From Dactylellina haptotyla (Eukaryota > Ascomycota > Orbiliomycetes > Orbiliales > Orbiliaceae), in NCBI GenBank assembly GCA_031310005.1, contig CM062381.1, positions 3,658,001 to 3,722,000 of the forward strand: a stretch of 64,000 bases of DNA. The letters run 5' to 3'. Numbering within the stretch: position 1 is the stretch's first letter; each line of letters opens with the position of its first letter. A model generated the notes under the pieces. The model searched no databases, was not told the origin of the DNA, and saw nothing but the letters and a program-made list of their open reading frames with translations. A program made the position numbers and the translations under genes. Positions 11,282-23,320 of this stretch are shown here, one piece after another.

Positions 11282-14200
11282 TCAAAGCGTTCTTCCGTTT
11301 CTCTTGTCCTTCATTACCAAATACAATGCCGCTTCAGTCGTCTGATACTGGATGAACCAGTGTCTTAAATCTTTGGCTACCGCGTCAACACTCCCGAGAT
11401 GTGCCTTACGTTTGTCATTAAGCAATTCCATGGTATCCCATGAAAATTTGGGATCAGAGAATACTGCCTTCATCCAGATTTCGAAGACTCTACGGAATTC
11501 GTCAAAGCTATCAAACGTGTATTCCTTGCAACCGGCTTCCTCTGATGTGTTTATTTCAGGCAGTCTGGAGATCAGAAGCGTGTATTTACCAGGAGCTGGT
11601 TCAGTTCCGCTAGATGCAGGCCCCGAGACCGAGAGCCCAGAAGAATCCGACGAATACCTCGTCAAGTCACTGAGTGCCGTGCTGGATGCCATCCCGCCGG
11701 GCGCTGCATCTGATACGCTAGCTAGAGCACCATCTGCCTCCTCCTGGAAGTGAATATCTGGAATTGGAATGCTCTGTGCGTACAGATTATACTGGGAATT
11801 TTGCGCCGCAGCCCCCAGATACTGCGAATGGTGGCTATTTATCGATTGGAAAAACGAATCGTTGGCCAATCCCGCATCGGAAAGCAATGAGAGTACTTCT
11901 GCAGACGGGCGTGATATATCAAGGCCGAATTCATCTTGGATGTAACTCGGAGCGTCGAAGAATTGTTGCTCCAGCTCTGGTGGAGGTGGCCAAGTCATAT
12001 GCGGGCTCGCCAGCGCAGAAAGGATATCGTTTAGTGATCCCGGCGGCTGCTGTACGGCATGGGATCCCCGCCAAATGGATGAGGTAATTGGATATTAGGA
12101 CTCGAATTTGAGGTTTGCCGGGGAGTCGCAGGCTCTGCTAAGAATTTAAGCGTTGTATCGAGGCGAAGTACTAAATAAGTACAAAATAGTTAGTGGACTG
12201 TGCCTGGAGCTGGCTGATGCCGAAACCTATTAAATTCTTACCTGGATTTGGACATTCCAAAGGATTCCAATCGGGAAAACAACAATAGAACACATCGGTC
12301 CACGACTTCGCGGTTCGGATATTCTCAGGCAACGTTCCTTGAAGTGATTTCGTTTCAAGTGTTCTCTATACATCGTATTAGATAAATGTATTAGTGGCTT
12401 GTACAATTGTGAAATATTCAGTATTCGAATAAGATGGTAGAACTCACTTCACTCCAGACAAATCCCGTCTTCTAATCAAAGCACAGCCTGGGTGATCATC
12501 AGGCTTCCCTTTATGAAAAGGACAAGCAAGTAATTTACCAAGAGACAACATCTCATTGAATTTGGATTTCCTGTCTGGGTAACGTCGACCTTTCCCTGCA
12601 TCATCCCCACCATCTTTACCCGCATCTCCAGCTCGTCTACGCTTTTTATCTTGATTCTGACGACCAAGGCTACTCTTGGTGGGTGGCTTAGTTGAATCGC
12701 TGCCACCGTTGGATTTTCCAGTATGAGCACCACCAGCCGTTGTCCGTTTGTTACTGGTATCCAAACCGACAGAGGACTCGTCTTGCTCGCTCAACTCATC
12801 CAGCGAGTTGAAGTATGAGTCCGCGATCGACGCCGCATGTCGGTAGCTTTGCCCGACTGCACGAGCAATCAGGAGTTGTATTAAGACGTATATTGCTTTT
12901 ATTTTAACACTCGTTTCTTCTTCTATTCCCGATGTGTTTGAATTTATTTTCGCAATAGTGTCATCAGCGAGGTCATTGGTGTCGACCTGAGCCACACCTT
13001 CTTGTCTGGTCTGAGCGTTCTTTCGAGAGTATTCCTCCTGCTGTTTCCTATACAAGTCTATCGTCACCTATTGCTCGCGCTCCATCTTCTTTATCAGCTC
13101 CTTTTGTTCTCGATCCCTACGATCGAGCTCTATATCGATCTCTCGCCACCTATGGACTTTCTCCGGGTCGGCACTTTCGGCACTGTCGGCACCTATCACT
13201 GGTGCTTTCGGCCGGGAAGATTTCAACCCGTCTGGAGCAAAATCCTTGTTATTTACAAAGCTTTGGAGTCCAAGTTTATGGTTCCTGATTTTGTTATAGT
13301 CTGGCTCGCCGTTTTGAAATGGCCCGAACTTTCTTAATTTCTCTATCGTACTTTTGACATGATCCACAGCCGAGTCCCTAAAGGCAGTCGTAAATAGAAA
13401 ATTAGTCCATATTTTTCATTAGAAACTCAAGTTTAAAGACAGAAAAATCGGTCAGCAAGCGGGTTTCTATACCATTGATCTGATATTGCTTTCTTCAGAA
13501 CACTATTGTCAATATCATCGGGTATTATGGCGTAGTCATTAGAGCCAAGTATATTTTGTGCAATATCCGATTCCACATCAGATTGCCATTGTTCAAGACT
13601 AGCCAAAACCGCTCTGACAGCCTCTATAACGCATACAATTCGTAAAGCGCTTGGTTTATGGTCTACCGGTTGAATTGCTATTCCAGGCGACAGATAGCTG
13701 GTGTCCGAGGCCCTAGCCGGCATCCTCGTTGGCATCATCCACGGCATCTTTTCTAGTGCTGGCCGCCCGCGCACGCGACTGAATTGGCCTTTGTATTAGC
13801 GGCGATATTCTATATTATATAATGACTCGTGTCTTATCAAACCTCGCGAGGAGATTTTAATCGATTACCTCGCAAAGCTTTGTGATGCCGCTATCGTTGA
13901 CTTCCCAATCTTTGTAGGCGACCAGATAAAGATATCAGGTTTTTGGTCTCGTTGTTCTCCTTGGGTGTCTCTTCCATTCCCATTCTTTTCATTGATACCT
14001 AAGGCGCAATCGGCAAAGCAATAGTGACGCATGTACGGTTACTTTTCCTTCCTTGAAACTTTTTGTTGGCATCGTAATAATAATAACTTATAAACATCAG
14101 ATTACTCACTATGAACGGATTTATTTGTATTGTCGCTCAAGGCTATTGTTTTCGGAATTTTCGAAACGGGAAGTGATTTCCCTCTGTCGTAGCCGTAAAA

Positions 14201-14323
14201 CTTGCGAGTGATAAAATCATGTCTATCGCGCCTTTCACTGGGAGTTTCCAGATCCGACGTCATATGGCTCGCTGGCGTCGACGCCATGTTGTCAGAGGTC
14301 CAAAGCTCCACGCAACACTCCAC
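11282..14323 (-). pseudogene. Broken left copy of a tandem zinc-finger-like gene pair (function unknown)
   Basis: Paralogue of the intact minus-strand gene to its right. Exons can be traced at 14323-14110, 13998-13869, 13778-13473, 13377-12448, 12365-12242 and 12170-11282. At least the intron after the codon for W in SDQW and the three introns flanking the last two exons match the intact copy in position and phase. Three lesions break the frame: a TAG at 13070-13068 inside a charged coiled-coil segment that continues in the same frame on both sides; a one-base loss near 12335-12340 just after the finger; and a second frame change between about 12110 and 12031, after which the homologous C-terminal domain is again open (to 11282). 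The finger (C-x12-C-x13-H-x4-H) is still present. The N-terminal exons show no clear match to the intact copy. A functional gene using unusual splicing at all three places seems unlikely. Confidence 0.7.
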
Positions 14324-15424
14324 GAGTTGAATAGTGAAAATGGAAGGTATATAGCGGTCGATTCCAAGTTGTTCGTAGCAGGCTTATAAGAATTTTACTG
14401 TCAAATCTTCTATTCTTTAGTTTTCAAAGATAAATCATTATATACTAAGGAGGGGTTTTTACATATATGAGGATCTAATCGCTAAAAGTAACATTTGTCG
14501 CCAACGAGGCTGGCACATTGGTATCGCAGGATTCGTTCCAGCTCGCTTCTTGCTATCGGCTGCATGAGCCTGCGAGTGGTTGCATGACGGGAGGAGGCAC
14601 TTGGACGCCAGGTCCCTTCTGTCATTGGCGGGTGTTTGTTGCAGACCCATGCAGCCATGCTTTCCGGGGCATTCGCGACATTGGGTGTACTACTTTCTCC
14701 GTCGCAACACCCTGCCTTGCAACAAGGCAAACAGGTTACTGGCGATAATCAACGTCTGAAATGTAACACTACCCATAATTACGGATTTAAAATAAGCTAT
14801 CTTGGCTGAAGGTTTGGCTTGCTACTAGGATCATATTTCACATATATATCCAGTGGCACAGCTTTTCGTGCTTTGTATTTGGTTTCGCCCACCTCGCTGA
14901 GTAGTATACATATACGAGACCTTCCCGGAGGCGGTTGTAACTGGGTGGACCTGAAAAATTATAAGAGTCAAGATAAAATGGCTATTTAGCGAAACTTGAG
15001 TAATATTGAAACCCCTTAGCTTTTGGCATATTTGATTAGTCTCGTTGCCAATATTTGATTATAAAATAGGTCGTGTTATACACTAGCCCAAAGCCAAATT
15101 TTGCTTCCACCACAAAACAAATGTGTATCAATGAGGGCAATCCGGAACTCTGCGCCCGAGAATACCATCTTTATGGCCATCATTTTAAGGACGCGTACCT
15201 TTTCCTTGTCGTTTATTTATTACAGCTGGGTGAATGCTGATGTTTTCCTATCAATACATTTTTAAACTTAAAATATCGGGACGGCACGTTTTGCCAATAT
15301 GCTGGTATCCTGCAGAGTGATACTCATTCCATATTTTCATAATTTCATAAATTCCCATGGCTTTACAGTATAACTATCGACATTAAAATAGAAATTCAGA
15401 AAGGAAGCGACGCTATAGAGTCGC
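14324..15424. other. Spacer between the tandem paralogues, no supported gene
   Basis: AT-rich DNA with scattered short frames on both strands (for example 14459-14730 minus and 14518-14748 plus). They overlap each other and look like chance. It should hold the promoter of the left copy and the 3' region of the right copy. Confidence 0.5.
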
Positions 15425-17837
15425 CTACTCTACCCTGCGTTTCCCCTTGTCCTTCATAACTAGAGAGAATGCAGCCTTTGTCGTCTGATTCGACACATAC
15501 CAGAAATCCAATTCGTCGGCGACTTCATCAACGTTGGTTAGAAGGGATTTGCGTATCTCATTGCGTAGCGCCATTGTCTCCCACGAGAATGGCGGTTCAT
15601 GAAAGGATATTTTCAGCCAGATATCGAAGCCCCCGCGAAATTCATCGAAATTTTCAAATTGATACCTTTTAACGCCTTTCGTCTCCGACGTATCAACTTC
15701 TAGGGATCTTAAGACTAGTAGGGTATACTTTGACTTAGTTTCGTTTGTAGGATCCGGTGTATCGGTTGTTAACTCGGTAGGTTGGCTACTCGAATACACC
15801 ATACTTGGCAATGTATTTGTTATACTCGCCGCAGAGCTATTTAAATTGGGAGAGAACTGGATGCCAGTATCCAAACTTGAAGGATATCTTGAACACATAT
15901 CCGCTCCTCCCAAGTATTGCGAATGATGGCTGTTTATTGATTGGAAAAATGGATTGGTACCCAACCCCGCTCCAGAAAGTAATGCTGATACTTCTCTAGA
16001 GGGCCTGGTCAGGTCATAGCCATAATTATTTTGAATGTAACCAGGGGTTTCATTAAATTGATGTTCCAAAGCTGCTTGAGGCGGCCAACTCATGTGAGGC
16101 TCTGCGATGGCCGTAAAAAATCCGTTGAGCGAGTCGGGGAGAGGTATATTGTTTGCGGTTCGTCCGCCTATTCTTCTACCGAAGTCCTCGGCCATATTAA
16201 AACTAGTTGCCACTTCACTTGACGGATCACTATGTTCCTCGGCGGTGAAGTTGGGCAGGTGAGATAGCGGGATATCTGGAGCCATGTTGGAGTTTGTTCC
16301 TGGGGTAGCAAACCTCGTGATAAACTCGAAAGTGGTTTCCAGTCCCAGAACTAAATGAAAATATCAGCAACCATGTTTATCATCACTATATACTTGGGGG
16401 TTCCAATCGTACTTGAGCATGGTGGCTCCCTAAGTTGCCATTCAGGGAAACAGCAGTAGAATACATCATTCCATGATCTGCTTGCTCGAATATCATCGGG
16501 CAAAGTGTTTTGGAAATGTTTTCGCCTCAAGTGCTCCCTATATTTACCACGAGTAAGTATTTCTCACTTCCACTAAAGCTGGATAAGTATATATCGTTGT
16601 GGCACTTACTTGATCCCGGCTAAATCCTTTCTTCCTATCACCAAACACCCCAGATAAGAGGTGGGATGCCCTTTAGCAAATGGACAGGCCAATAATAGGC
16701 CGAGAGACATCATTTTTTTCCATCTGGCTCTCCTATCAGGGTAGTCTCTTTTTCTATTTTTGTCATCATCTTCTTCGTCTCCGTCTCCGTCCTCACCTCG
16801 CTTACGCTTCTTACTCCAACTTTGACGATCAGAGCTTCCTTGTCTTTGATTTCCTATTGAATCATTGCCAGGTTGAGGTGTGCTATCAACAACATCATGG
16901 GAGTGCTTTTTTCCAGTATTTCCAGTATTGATGCTATCCTCACTGGCGCTGTCTTCAGATTCATTTTGTACGCTTATGCCATCTAGTGAGCTAGAATACG
17001 AACACTGCTCCGAAAAATCACAGTGATATTTTCGTCCCATTTCTCGAATAATCATCAGCTGTATCAAAATGTAGATAGCTCTTATCTTAACAGTTGTTTC
17101 TTCTTCCAGGCCGGAAATCTTTGTAACTTCTTCATCTGATATATCAGAGATCGTGGTAGCGAAAAGTGGGGTAGAGACGAAGCTGATATTGGACTGATTG
17201 GATTCGGGGCGCGGGCTGCCAGGTTGAATATTTTCTGGAAGCTTCAAGCTCGAGGATTCGATATTGTCATACGCAGGGCCGCCAAGGCCCTCCATATCAC
17301 TACTAATATCGCGAGATAGTGGTGTCGGCTTATCGATTGAAAAGGATACTCCTCGTCTCAATGCCTCTGCTTTGAAAATTTGTAAAAGTTTGTCCCTACA
17401 CATCCAAACTTAGAGATCAGATATCTAAATAGGATCGAAGCTAAGTCGCTCGCATAAACTAAACAATCGACGCATTGGGTCATTAGATACCAGTTATTTC
17501 TAAGATGCTTTTCAAATTCAGATACCTGGATATCATTGAGAGATCCCCACGCATCTTCGTTCGTATCAAAACGTTTTCCACCTATATCCACTTCACTATC
17601 GATTCCGCTAGATTCTTGCTTTATGGTAGGCCGATAGCTTCGCAATTTTTGTATCAAAAGAAGTCTGAAGTCGGGGTCGCTGCATCTTTCAATCGTTCGG
17701 ATGAATGTGCTATTAACATCATTTGGAAGCCGCTTATCTCTGCTTTCCCCTGCACGTATTACAGTATGCACGCTTTGCCGCCATGTCGGGGCTGTATAGA
17801 GAAAGATCGGTGTCAGTAATTTCTCCCCCGCGAACAA
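15425..17837 (-). CDS. Intact copy of tandem zinc-finger-like gene (function unknown)
   Basis: I do not recognise a named function. Exons 17837-17491, 17395-16610, 16537-16413 and 16350-15425 keep phase throughout and give 727 residues if the ATG at 17837 is used. Visible parts are: an N-terminal region; a helical segment (VKIRAIYILIQLMI); an acidic Ser-rich stretch; a basic KKRKRGED segment; a degenerate C2H2-like finger C-x12-C-x13-H-x4-H built on CPFAKG and ending KEHLRRKH (split by an intron after Lys); a conserved block with FYCCFPEW; and a C-terminal domain starting near SINSHHSQYLG and ending LVMKDK. Fungal proteins with ACPF..K/R-P fingers often stand with C2H2-type annotations, so nucleic-acid binding is possible but unproven. 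The 5' end may instead be joined to the upstream gene by an intron (17864-17792, weak donor GTTCGG), giving about 1066 residues. Confidence 0.7.
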
Positions 17838-19029
17838 TTGATAGGATCCATGTTAAAACCGAACCATTGAGATACCCCGATTCCCTACTCGAGTCTGGGA
17901 AAAGTCTGACGAATCTTTGCGCCCAATTGTTTGCGGCTTTCTTTTTTGGAGGATGGCTTATGTCCTTATCAAGATCTGCTTCTTCTAAATTCTGTGCGTG
18001 GTGTACCAGATCTCGATCTCCAAACTTTCGACTTGTTACTAATCTTTGAAATTGCCGTGGATTTAGAAAATCCCCTTGTCTACCTGATTCCTTAGCGTCA
18101 GATTCACTAGATTCCTCAAGTTCTTTCCAGTGTTTCCAATCCAGCGTTTTAGCGTCGTCAAATGACTTATAAATTCTCTTATATGTATCTTCCTTTTCCC
18201 TGTATTGAGTAGTGAGTGGTAGTTCTTAGCGGCAATCTATTTTCCAACAGCCTTGCTACGGCTTTAGCACTACTGTGAGATAGGTAAATTATACAACTTA
18301 CCTAACTTTGGTAGGAAACCTCTCTGCCACGTCACGAAGTGGCCAGTATTTAATAGGATCTTTCTGGAACATGTATGAAGCGTATCTATCTTTAAGTTGA
18401 CTATCCGAATGATTATCCACTGCGCGACATCCAGGCCCCCCGTTCCACTTTCGAACAGCTTGGAACTCTTCATAGTGAAAATATTTATAATACGGATGAT
18501 CTTCAGGGAGCTCATTAAGGTTGACTCTCGGTATGAAACCACGGCTGCGGCTGCCGATGCTCGAAGGATCTTTACGAAAGCTCTGCGGTTGATGTGCACA
18601 TACTCGACACTCTTTTCGTATATTTACACCACCTCCCGAATCTTCTCTTAAAAGATAGCCCGCATCACTCGGATCCAGCACATCGAAAAGACCTTGTTCC
18701 CAGTTTTTGGGGCTGCCGCCTAAGAGGGTGGTATAATTGGACTCTGGAGCTACTTGGTCAAGCTCGTCCGTGAACTCTACGATCTCGTCAGTGTATTCTG
18801 CGATCTCGTCAGTCTCGCAACTGGACTGTGTAATCTGTTCGGTAGCCCTAAAAAGGTCTAGTAAACCGAGCACAGAGTTTTGTTGTGTTATCTGGCCTGC
18901 GCGACCACCAGGCTGTTGCGTTTTTTTTTTGGTTTGATACTGTGCTGCTACTGATCTAAGGGGGGAGCGCGAACAACAAAAGCACCTATCTCGAGTCGCA
19001 ATATCGTTTCTTTCTGAATGGTATTCCAT
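17734..19029 (-). CDS. Hypothetical protein upstream of, or fused to, the zinc-finger-like gene
   Basis: Unrecognised. Exons 19029-18302 and 18199-17734 join at a consensus intron (AG|GTAAGT ... TACAG) in phase and give about 397 residues. Visible features are a Cys-rich N terminus (DRCFCCSRS), an acidic run with three near-repeats of TDEI/TDEL near residue 75-90, a CRVCAHQ segment in the middle, and a Lys-rich PPKKK near residue 325. Read alone, it ends with CNTCRGKQR and overlaps the start of the next gene by about 100 bases in a different frame. Such overlap is unusual, so an extra intron fusing both into one gene is a real alternative. Confidence refers to the exons being coding, not to the gene boundaries. 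Confidence 0.5.
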
Positions 19030-19925
19030 AATTGTGTATGTTATTTAGTATATTTGATAATTCTATTAACGTGATTGTGAAAATCCCTGGAATCTCTTTC
19101 TATATGTATTACCCTCAAATCTAAATATGTCGCCGTGAGACCAATTTGTCGCATGAAATGCCCCGAAGGTTGAAGGGTGAGGCCTAATATACATCTATAA
19201 ATCTAAAAAAGCCCGACAAGCGCACATGCTGAAAAGAAACCTCACCAGGAGGCTGATATTAAGCTTGACCTTCTCGAAATGTTCCTGCTTACAGCCAGTC
19301 GTACAAGTTAAGCATCTTGCTTTCAAATCTCGCAACTTGCTATCTTGGCGCGTATCAGAAACCGAAAACTGTTTTCCTTGATATATCATTGGCTGTTGCT
19401 TGTCAGTCATTCAGCCTCGGCTATCCATCTCAAGCTATGCAATGTACCGCACCCACACGTGCACACGTATACATCATGCTGGGTGTTTTTTATTCTCCTT
19501 TTGTTTCGATAAGGAAGGGGGGTGCAGAAGGACTTGTTTTCGGAAAATGGTAGCATCTCTCCAATACTTCTATTTTGAACTAGTCTACAGATATGCCCTT
19601 CTTCTTCTTCTTTGTACAGCAATCGCGAACCAGACGGGTCCGGAGAACCGCAAAAAGACAGATTAAAAGATTGTAACAATAAAAGTCGAAAACAAAGAAC
19701 GCCGAATGTTCGTACATCCCGATATATAGAAGCCAACTCGAGCCACCTCCCGGCCCATAATATCAAACGTCGCTCGTACCCAAAAGAAAGTACCAATCTT
19801 TTATTAAGAACCCAATTTTAAAAAAGGTAAATATACCCCATCAATATATCGCTAAAAAAGTACTTCACCAATCTCCTCAAAATGCCAAAAAAAAAGTTCG
19901 TCACCGCGTAAAAAAATCTATCAAT
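19030..19925. other. Intergenic, no supported gene
   Basis: Separates the accessory block from the conserved lipase gene. Overlapping short frames on both strands around 19195-19820 do not resemble proteins. Confidence 0.55.
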
Positions 19926-22070
19926 CTATCCAATACTATGATTCTCCGCCCGTCTCCTCCTCTTCCTCTTCTTCTCAACTATATCCTCTCCCTCACCTAA
20001 CACCGTCGTCGAAACAGCACTACTCGCCTTCCCCGCCCCGATCTGTACCCCGTTAGGCCCGAACACGACGCCCCTGTTCTTTCCGCTATCGCTGCCCGTG
20101 CTGCTAACACTCGTCAACGACGCGACACTAGGTGAACGGCGAAGCCTCCCGCGACCACCCAGCCATGCGGGCCAGAGCGGTCCGGAAGTAATAGAGGAGG
20201 TGATACTCGACGGGGCAGTGGAGGTGGCGTTATCAGATGTGGCGGGAACAGCGACGGGCTTCGCTTGGTCGCTCGGTGAGCCTTCCGCTGCACCGTTTGT
20301 GGGAGCCTTATCGGTATTCCCGTCACCTTCTTTCGACTTCTCGTTCTTCTCGTCTTCGCTGTAACCCGGAGGTTCTCCGCCAACGATGACGGGAATTCCA
20401 GGACCGGGAAGGATCTCCTTCTCAGAGGGTGTACCCCCGTTGCCATAAAGATTCAAGGCTTCGAGAACGTGCGGGATAACAAGAGTATCAGTCTCCTCGC
20501 CCCACAGGAAATCCAGATGTTCGTAGTGTTTGATCTCCTTGGCGATAGTGTGATCCGGTAACTCTTTCATCATGACTTCGATGTCCACTAGGCTGTCACT
20601 ACCGCCGTAGACGAGAACGACAGGTGCGCTGATGTTCTTCGTTGGGAACTTGGCAGGCTTGTAATAACTCCGTCCGTAGCCCCAACCGACGGGACTCTGG
20701 ACGTCGTCGTCGTACATTTGGAACTTTTTGTTTCTGATAATTTGGAACCAGTGGACGAGCGCCTTGACGCTGGTGAAGCTGTATAGATGTGCGTAACTGG
20801 CGAGCTTCTGTTGCAGGGTTATATTCTTGCCGGTCCAGTTGAACAGGAACTGTAAGGACTTATCGATCGCTGTGACAAAAATTGGCGGGTACAGGATACT
20901 CTGCCAGAACATGGTACTCGGCAGGAGCGAGCGGCGTCCGAAGAAGAGAAAGATGACATCGGGAGAGGCCTTGACGAGGGCATCGACGATGCTGTTGTAG
21001 AGACCCGCAGGAGACATGGCGGGAGCAAGAGCAACAAAGACGTCGATGATTTCGTTCAGATCAGGATGAATACTCAGGGCTATAATTTAAAGATGTGTTA
21101 ACGTAAGGCTCTCTGCTTTGTCGGCTCGGGTACTTGCATGATGCAAGGGGGGGTAGCTGTATTACCTGCAAAAGCTTGGGCGGTACCCTGGCTGAATCCA
21201 ACATAAGAGATGGACTTGACCTTGGTACTCAACAAAATGTAAGAAATAGAGTCGGGGATATCATGCATGGCAAATTCATCAATGCTGAAATTCCAAAAAG
21301 AGGCGTCCTGGGAGTTTGTATAAATGCATTTCTTGGAATATTTATTTCCTCGGTTGTTTCCAAGCTATCAGAGACATTTCCGTATCAGTTTCACGCGCTT
21401 TCATCTTTTGTTTCATAGTTTAGAAGAATAAAGGATAGGATTCACTCACCCAGACATCGTATCCTTGCTCGGCAAGGACGAATGGAAGACATTTTTCCGG
21501 TTCGAGATTACACACCCAGACCTCGCTGTTCATCATCAATCCGTGGTGCAGATAGACGACTCCCTTCTTCGGTCTTCCCTTCTCTCCTCTCTTCGGCTTG
21601 ACTTCATCTTTAGCTCGAGGGATTCGGTGCAATCCTAACAGGTAGCCGTCTTTTGTTTGCACGATATGTTCCTCCGCGTCGTACCCCCAGATGGCACACA
21701 TCTCCACGAAACCGTCGGCATCTCGGATCTTTTTGACGATAGACTGGGAGGATTTTCGGTCGATGTTTGACCTCTGGGTCGACGGGAGGAGTTTGAAGAG
21801 AGCACGGGAGCGAGCGTAGAGGAAGTTTATTACGGGACTGGGGAGGGCTAGGGTGATAATGCGAGCGAGGAACTCGATGGTGAGAAGGAGGAAGGAGAAG
21901 ACGAGGGCTATGTATTCGCGGAAGTAGAGGCGGCCGACGAGGGGCACTCGGGCCATGTTGGATTCGAGGTCTGGAGAGAAAGAGTAGTCTCGTTTGAGGC
22001 CGGGGTGGAAGGGCGGTTGGGTGAGCCGGGTTGGAGAGTATACGGGGGAATAGACTGGTGGGTTGAACAT
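19926..22070 (-). CDS. Steryl ester hydrolase / acid-lipase-type alpha-beta hydrolase (TGL1/YEH family)
   Basis: Membrane-anchored lipase of the partial-AB-hydrolase-lipase family; relatives hydrolyse steryl esters or triacylglycerols. Three exons (22070-21450, 21364-21166, 21079-19926) encode 657 residues in phase. A hydrophobic segment near residues 52-75 is a likely anchor. The family N-terminal block begins around DADGFVEMCAIWGYDAEEHIV, and the oxyanion HHGLMMNS follows. The nucleophile elbow GFSQG puts Ser at about 265; the acid is in GGSDSLVD and the base His in HYEHLDFLWG. The Ser/Thr-rich tail of roughly 150 residues ends in a basic KKRKRRRR stretch and is low complexity. The exon carrying the Ser is short and flanked by two introns. 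Substrate (steryl ester versus triglyceride) cannot be read from the sequence. Confidence 0.9.
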
Positions 22071-23320
22071 TGTTATTTGACGTTAGTCATCGACTATCAC
22101 CACCATTACGCTGCTGCTGCTACTTCTGCTACCCCAGGAATGGGAAGAAGGTTTGGAAGAAAAAAGAGAGAGATACATCACGGGAGGAGAGGAGACCGGG
22201 AGGTCATATGGGAGCTATATACAATCGGGAAACAGAAATCGAGGGCATGCACGAGCCAGGGAGAGAATGAAAAGAGGAAGCAAGCTGTGGTAGCTATGCT
22301 GTGGGAGCTGGGGGTAGCTATCACATTGGCAACTTACAGCAGCTCTTCCCACGCTAAACAGACGAATGGCGAGCCGGACAGCTGTGTCACCGAGAAAGAG
22401 TGTGTGGGAAGGGAAAAGGTGAAAAAAAAAAGAGTCCGGGGTAGTTTGCTGGTTTGCTGGGCGGTTTGCTGGGTAGCTAAGCTGGTGTATGCAGGTGGAG
22501 AGAGGGTGTGGCCTTGGTCTTGAGGGAAACGAGGATGGCGTCGATGGGAGCTAGGCGGAAATGGGAATGAGGTCAAGTGGAGCGGTGCTGCATGTCTCTG
22601 GTATAGCCATAGTATAGTCCGTCTCTCGAAACTAATGCCGTGCTACGCGAGCGATGGATAGGAGGGAGGTCGTGTTATCGGTCTGACATGTGAATATCTG
22701 CGGGCTGGCAATGGGCGATGATCTGGAAAATAAAATAATAATTAAAATGGTGGATGGGAGAGAAAGAAGAGGCCTCCTTCAAGTACCGGCCGGGGGGCGA
22801 ACGTTAATAAAGTGGTGAAGCGAGTCTCAACAGGATTGCCAGGCTCGTCCAACAGGATTCGGGCGCCAACGGTGACAGAATGATTAATCAGGCTGGCCGG
22901 GGTCAGCTCTCGCTCGCATTCCGGCGCCGGAACAGCGAATCAGCAGGGAACAAGCGACCTGCATTCAGCGGACAGGGGTCATTCGTAACTAAAGTGCCGG
23001 ACAAACAGCTGCAGCACACATGCCGGTCACTCGACACTCTCCACGTTGGCCTGCGTCCGATGACAGACAGAGAAGACTCTGTGCGGACATTGGCTGGCTG
23101 GCTGGCTGGCTGGCGGGTGTCTTCGGTGCCGTGCGAGCGAGGCGGGAAATTGGGTTCAATATCAAAATATTCCATCTGTGAACGCCATTCCAAAACACCG
23201 CTGAAACCTCCGAGCAGTAGAAATACACAAAGAAACATTCCAAAAGTGACATATCAGTGACGGGTACCTGTACAGAACAAGCAGGCGAAGACCCTGCACC
23301 GGGAGCCAGATTATCCGCCA
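22071..23320. other. Intergenic, lipase promoter region, no supported gene
   Basis: Between the start of the lipase gene and the 3' end of VPS34, both on the minus strand. Purine-rich stretches on plus (22140-22270, 22390-22540) mean a pyrimidine-rich leader for the lipase. Open frames here are short and on both strands. Confidence 0.55.
23088..23115. repeat. TGGC tetranucleotide repeat
   Basis: About six perfect copies of the GGCT/TGGC unit in a row in intergenic DNA downstream of VPS34. Confidence 0.8.

Noticed and set aside
19407-19796. 129-codon minus-strand frame
   Set aside because: Overlaps several equal-sized frames on the other strand, no conserved features.
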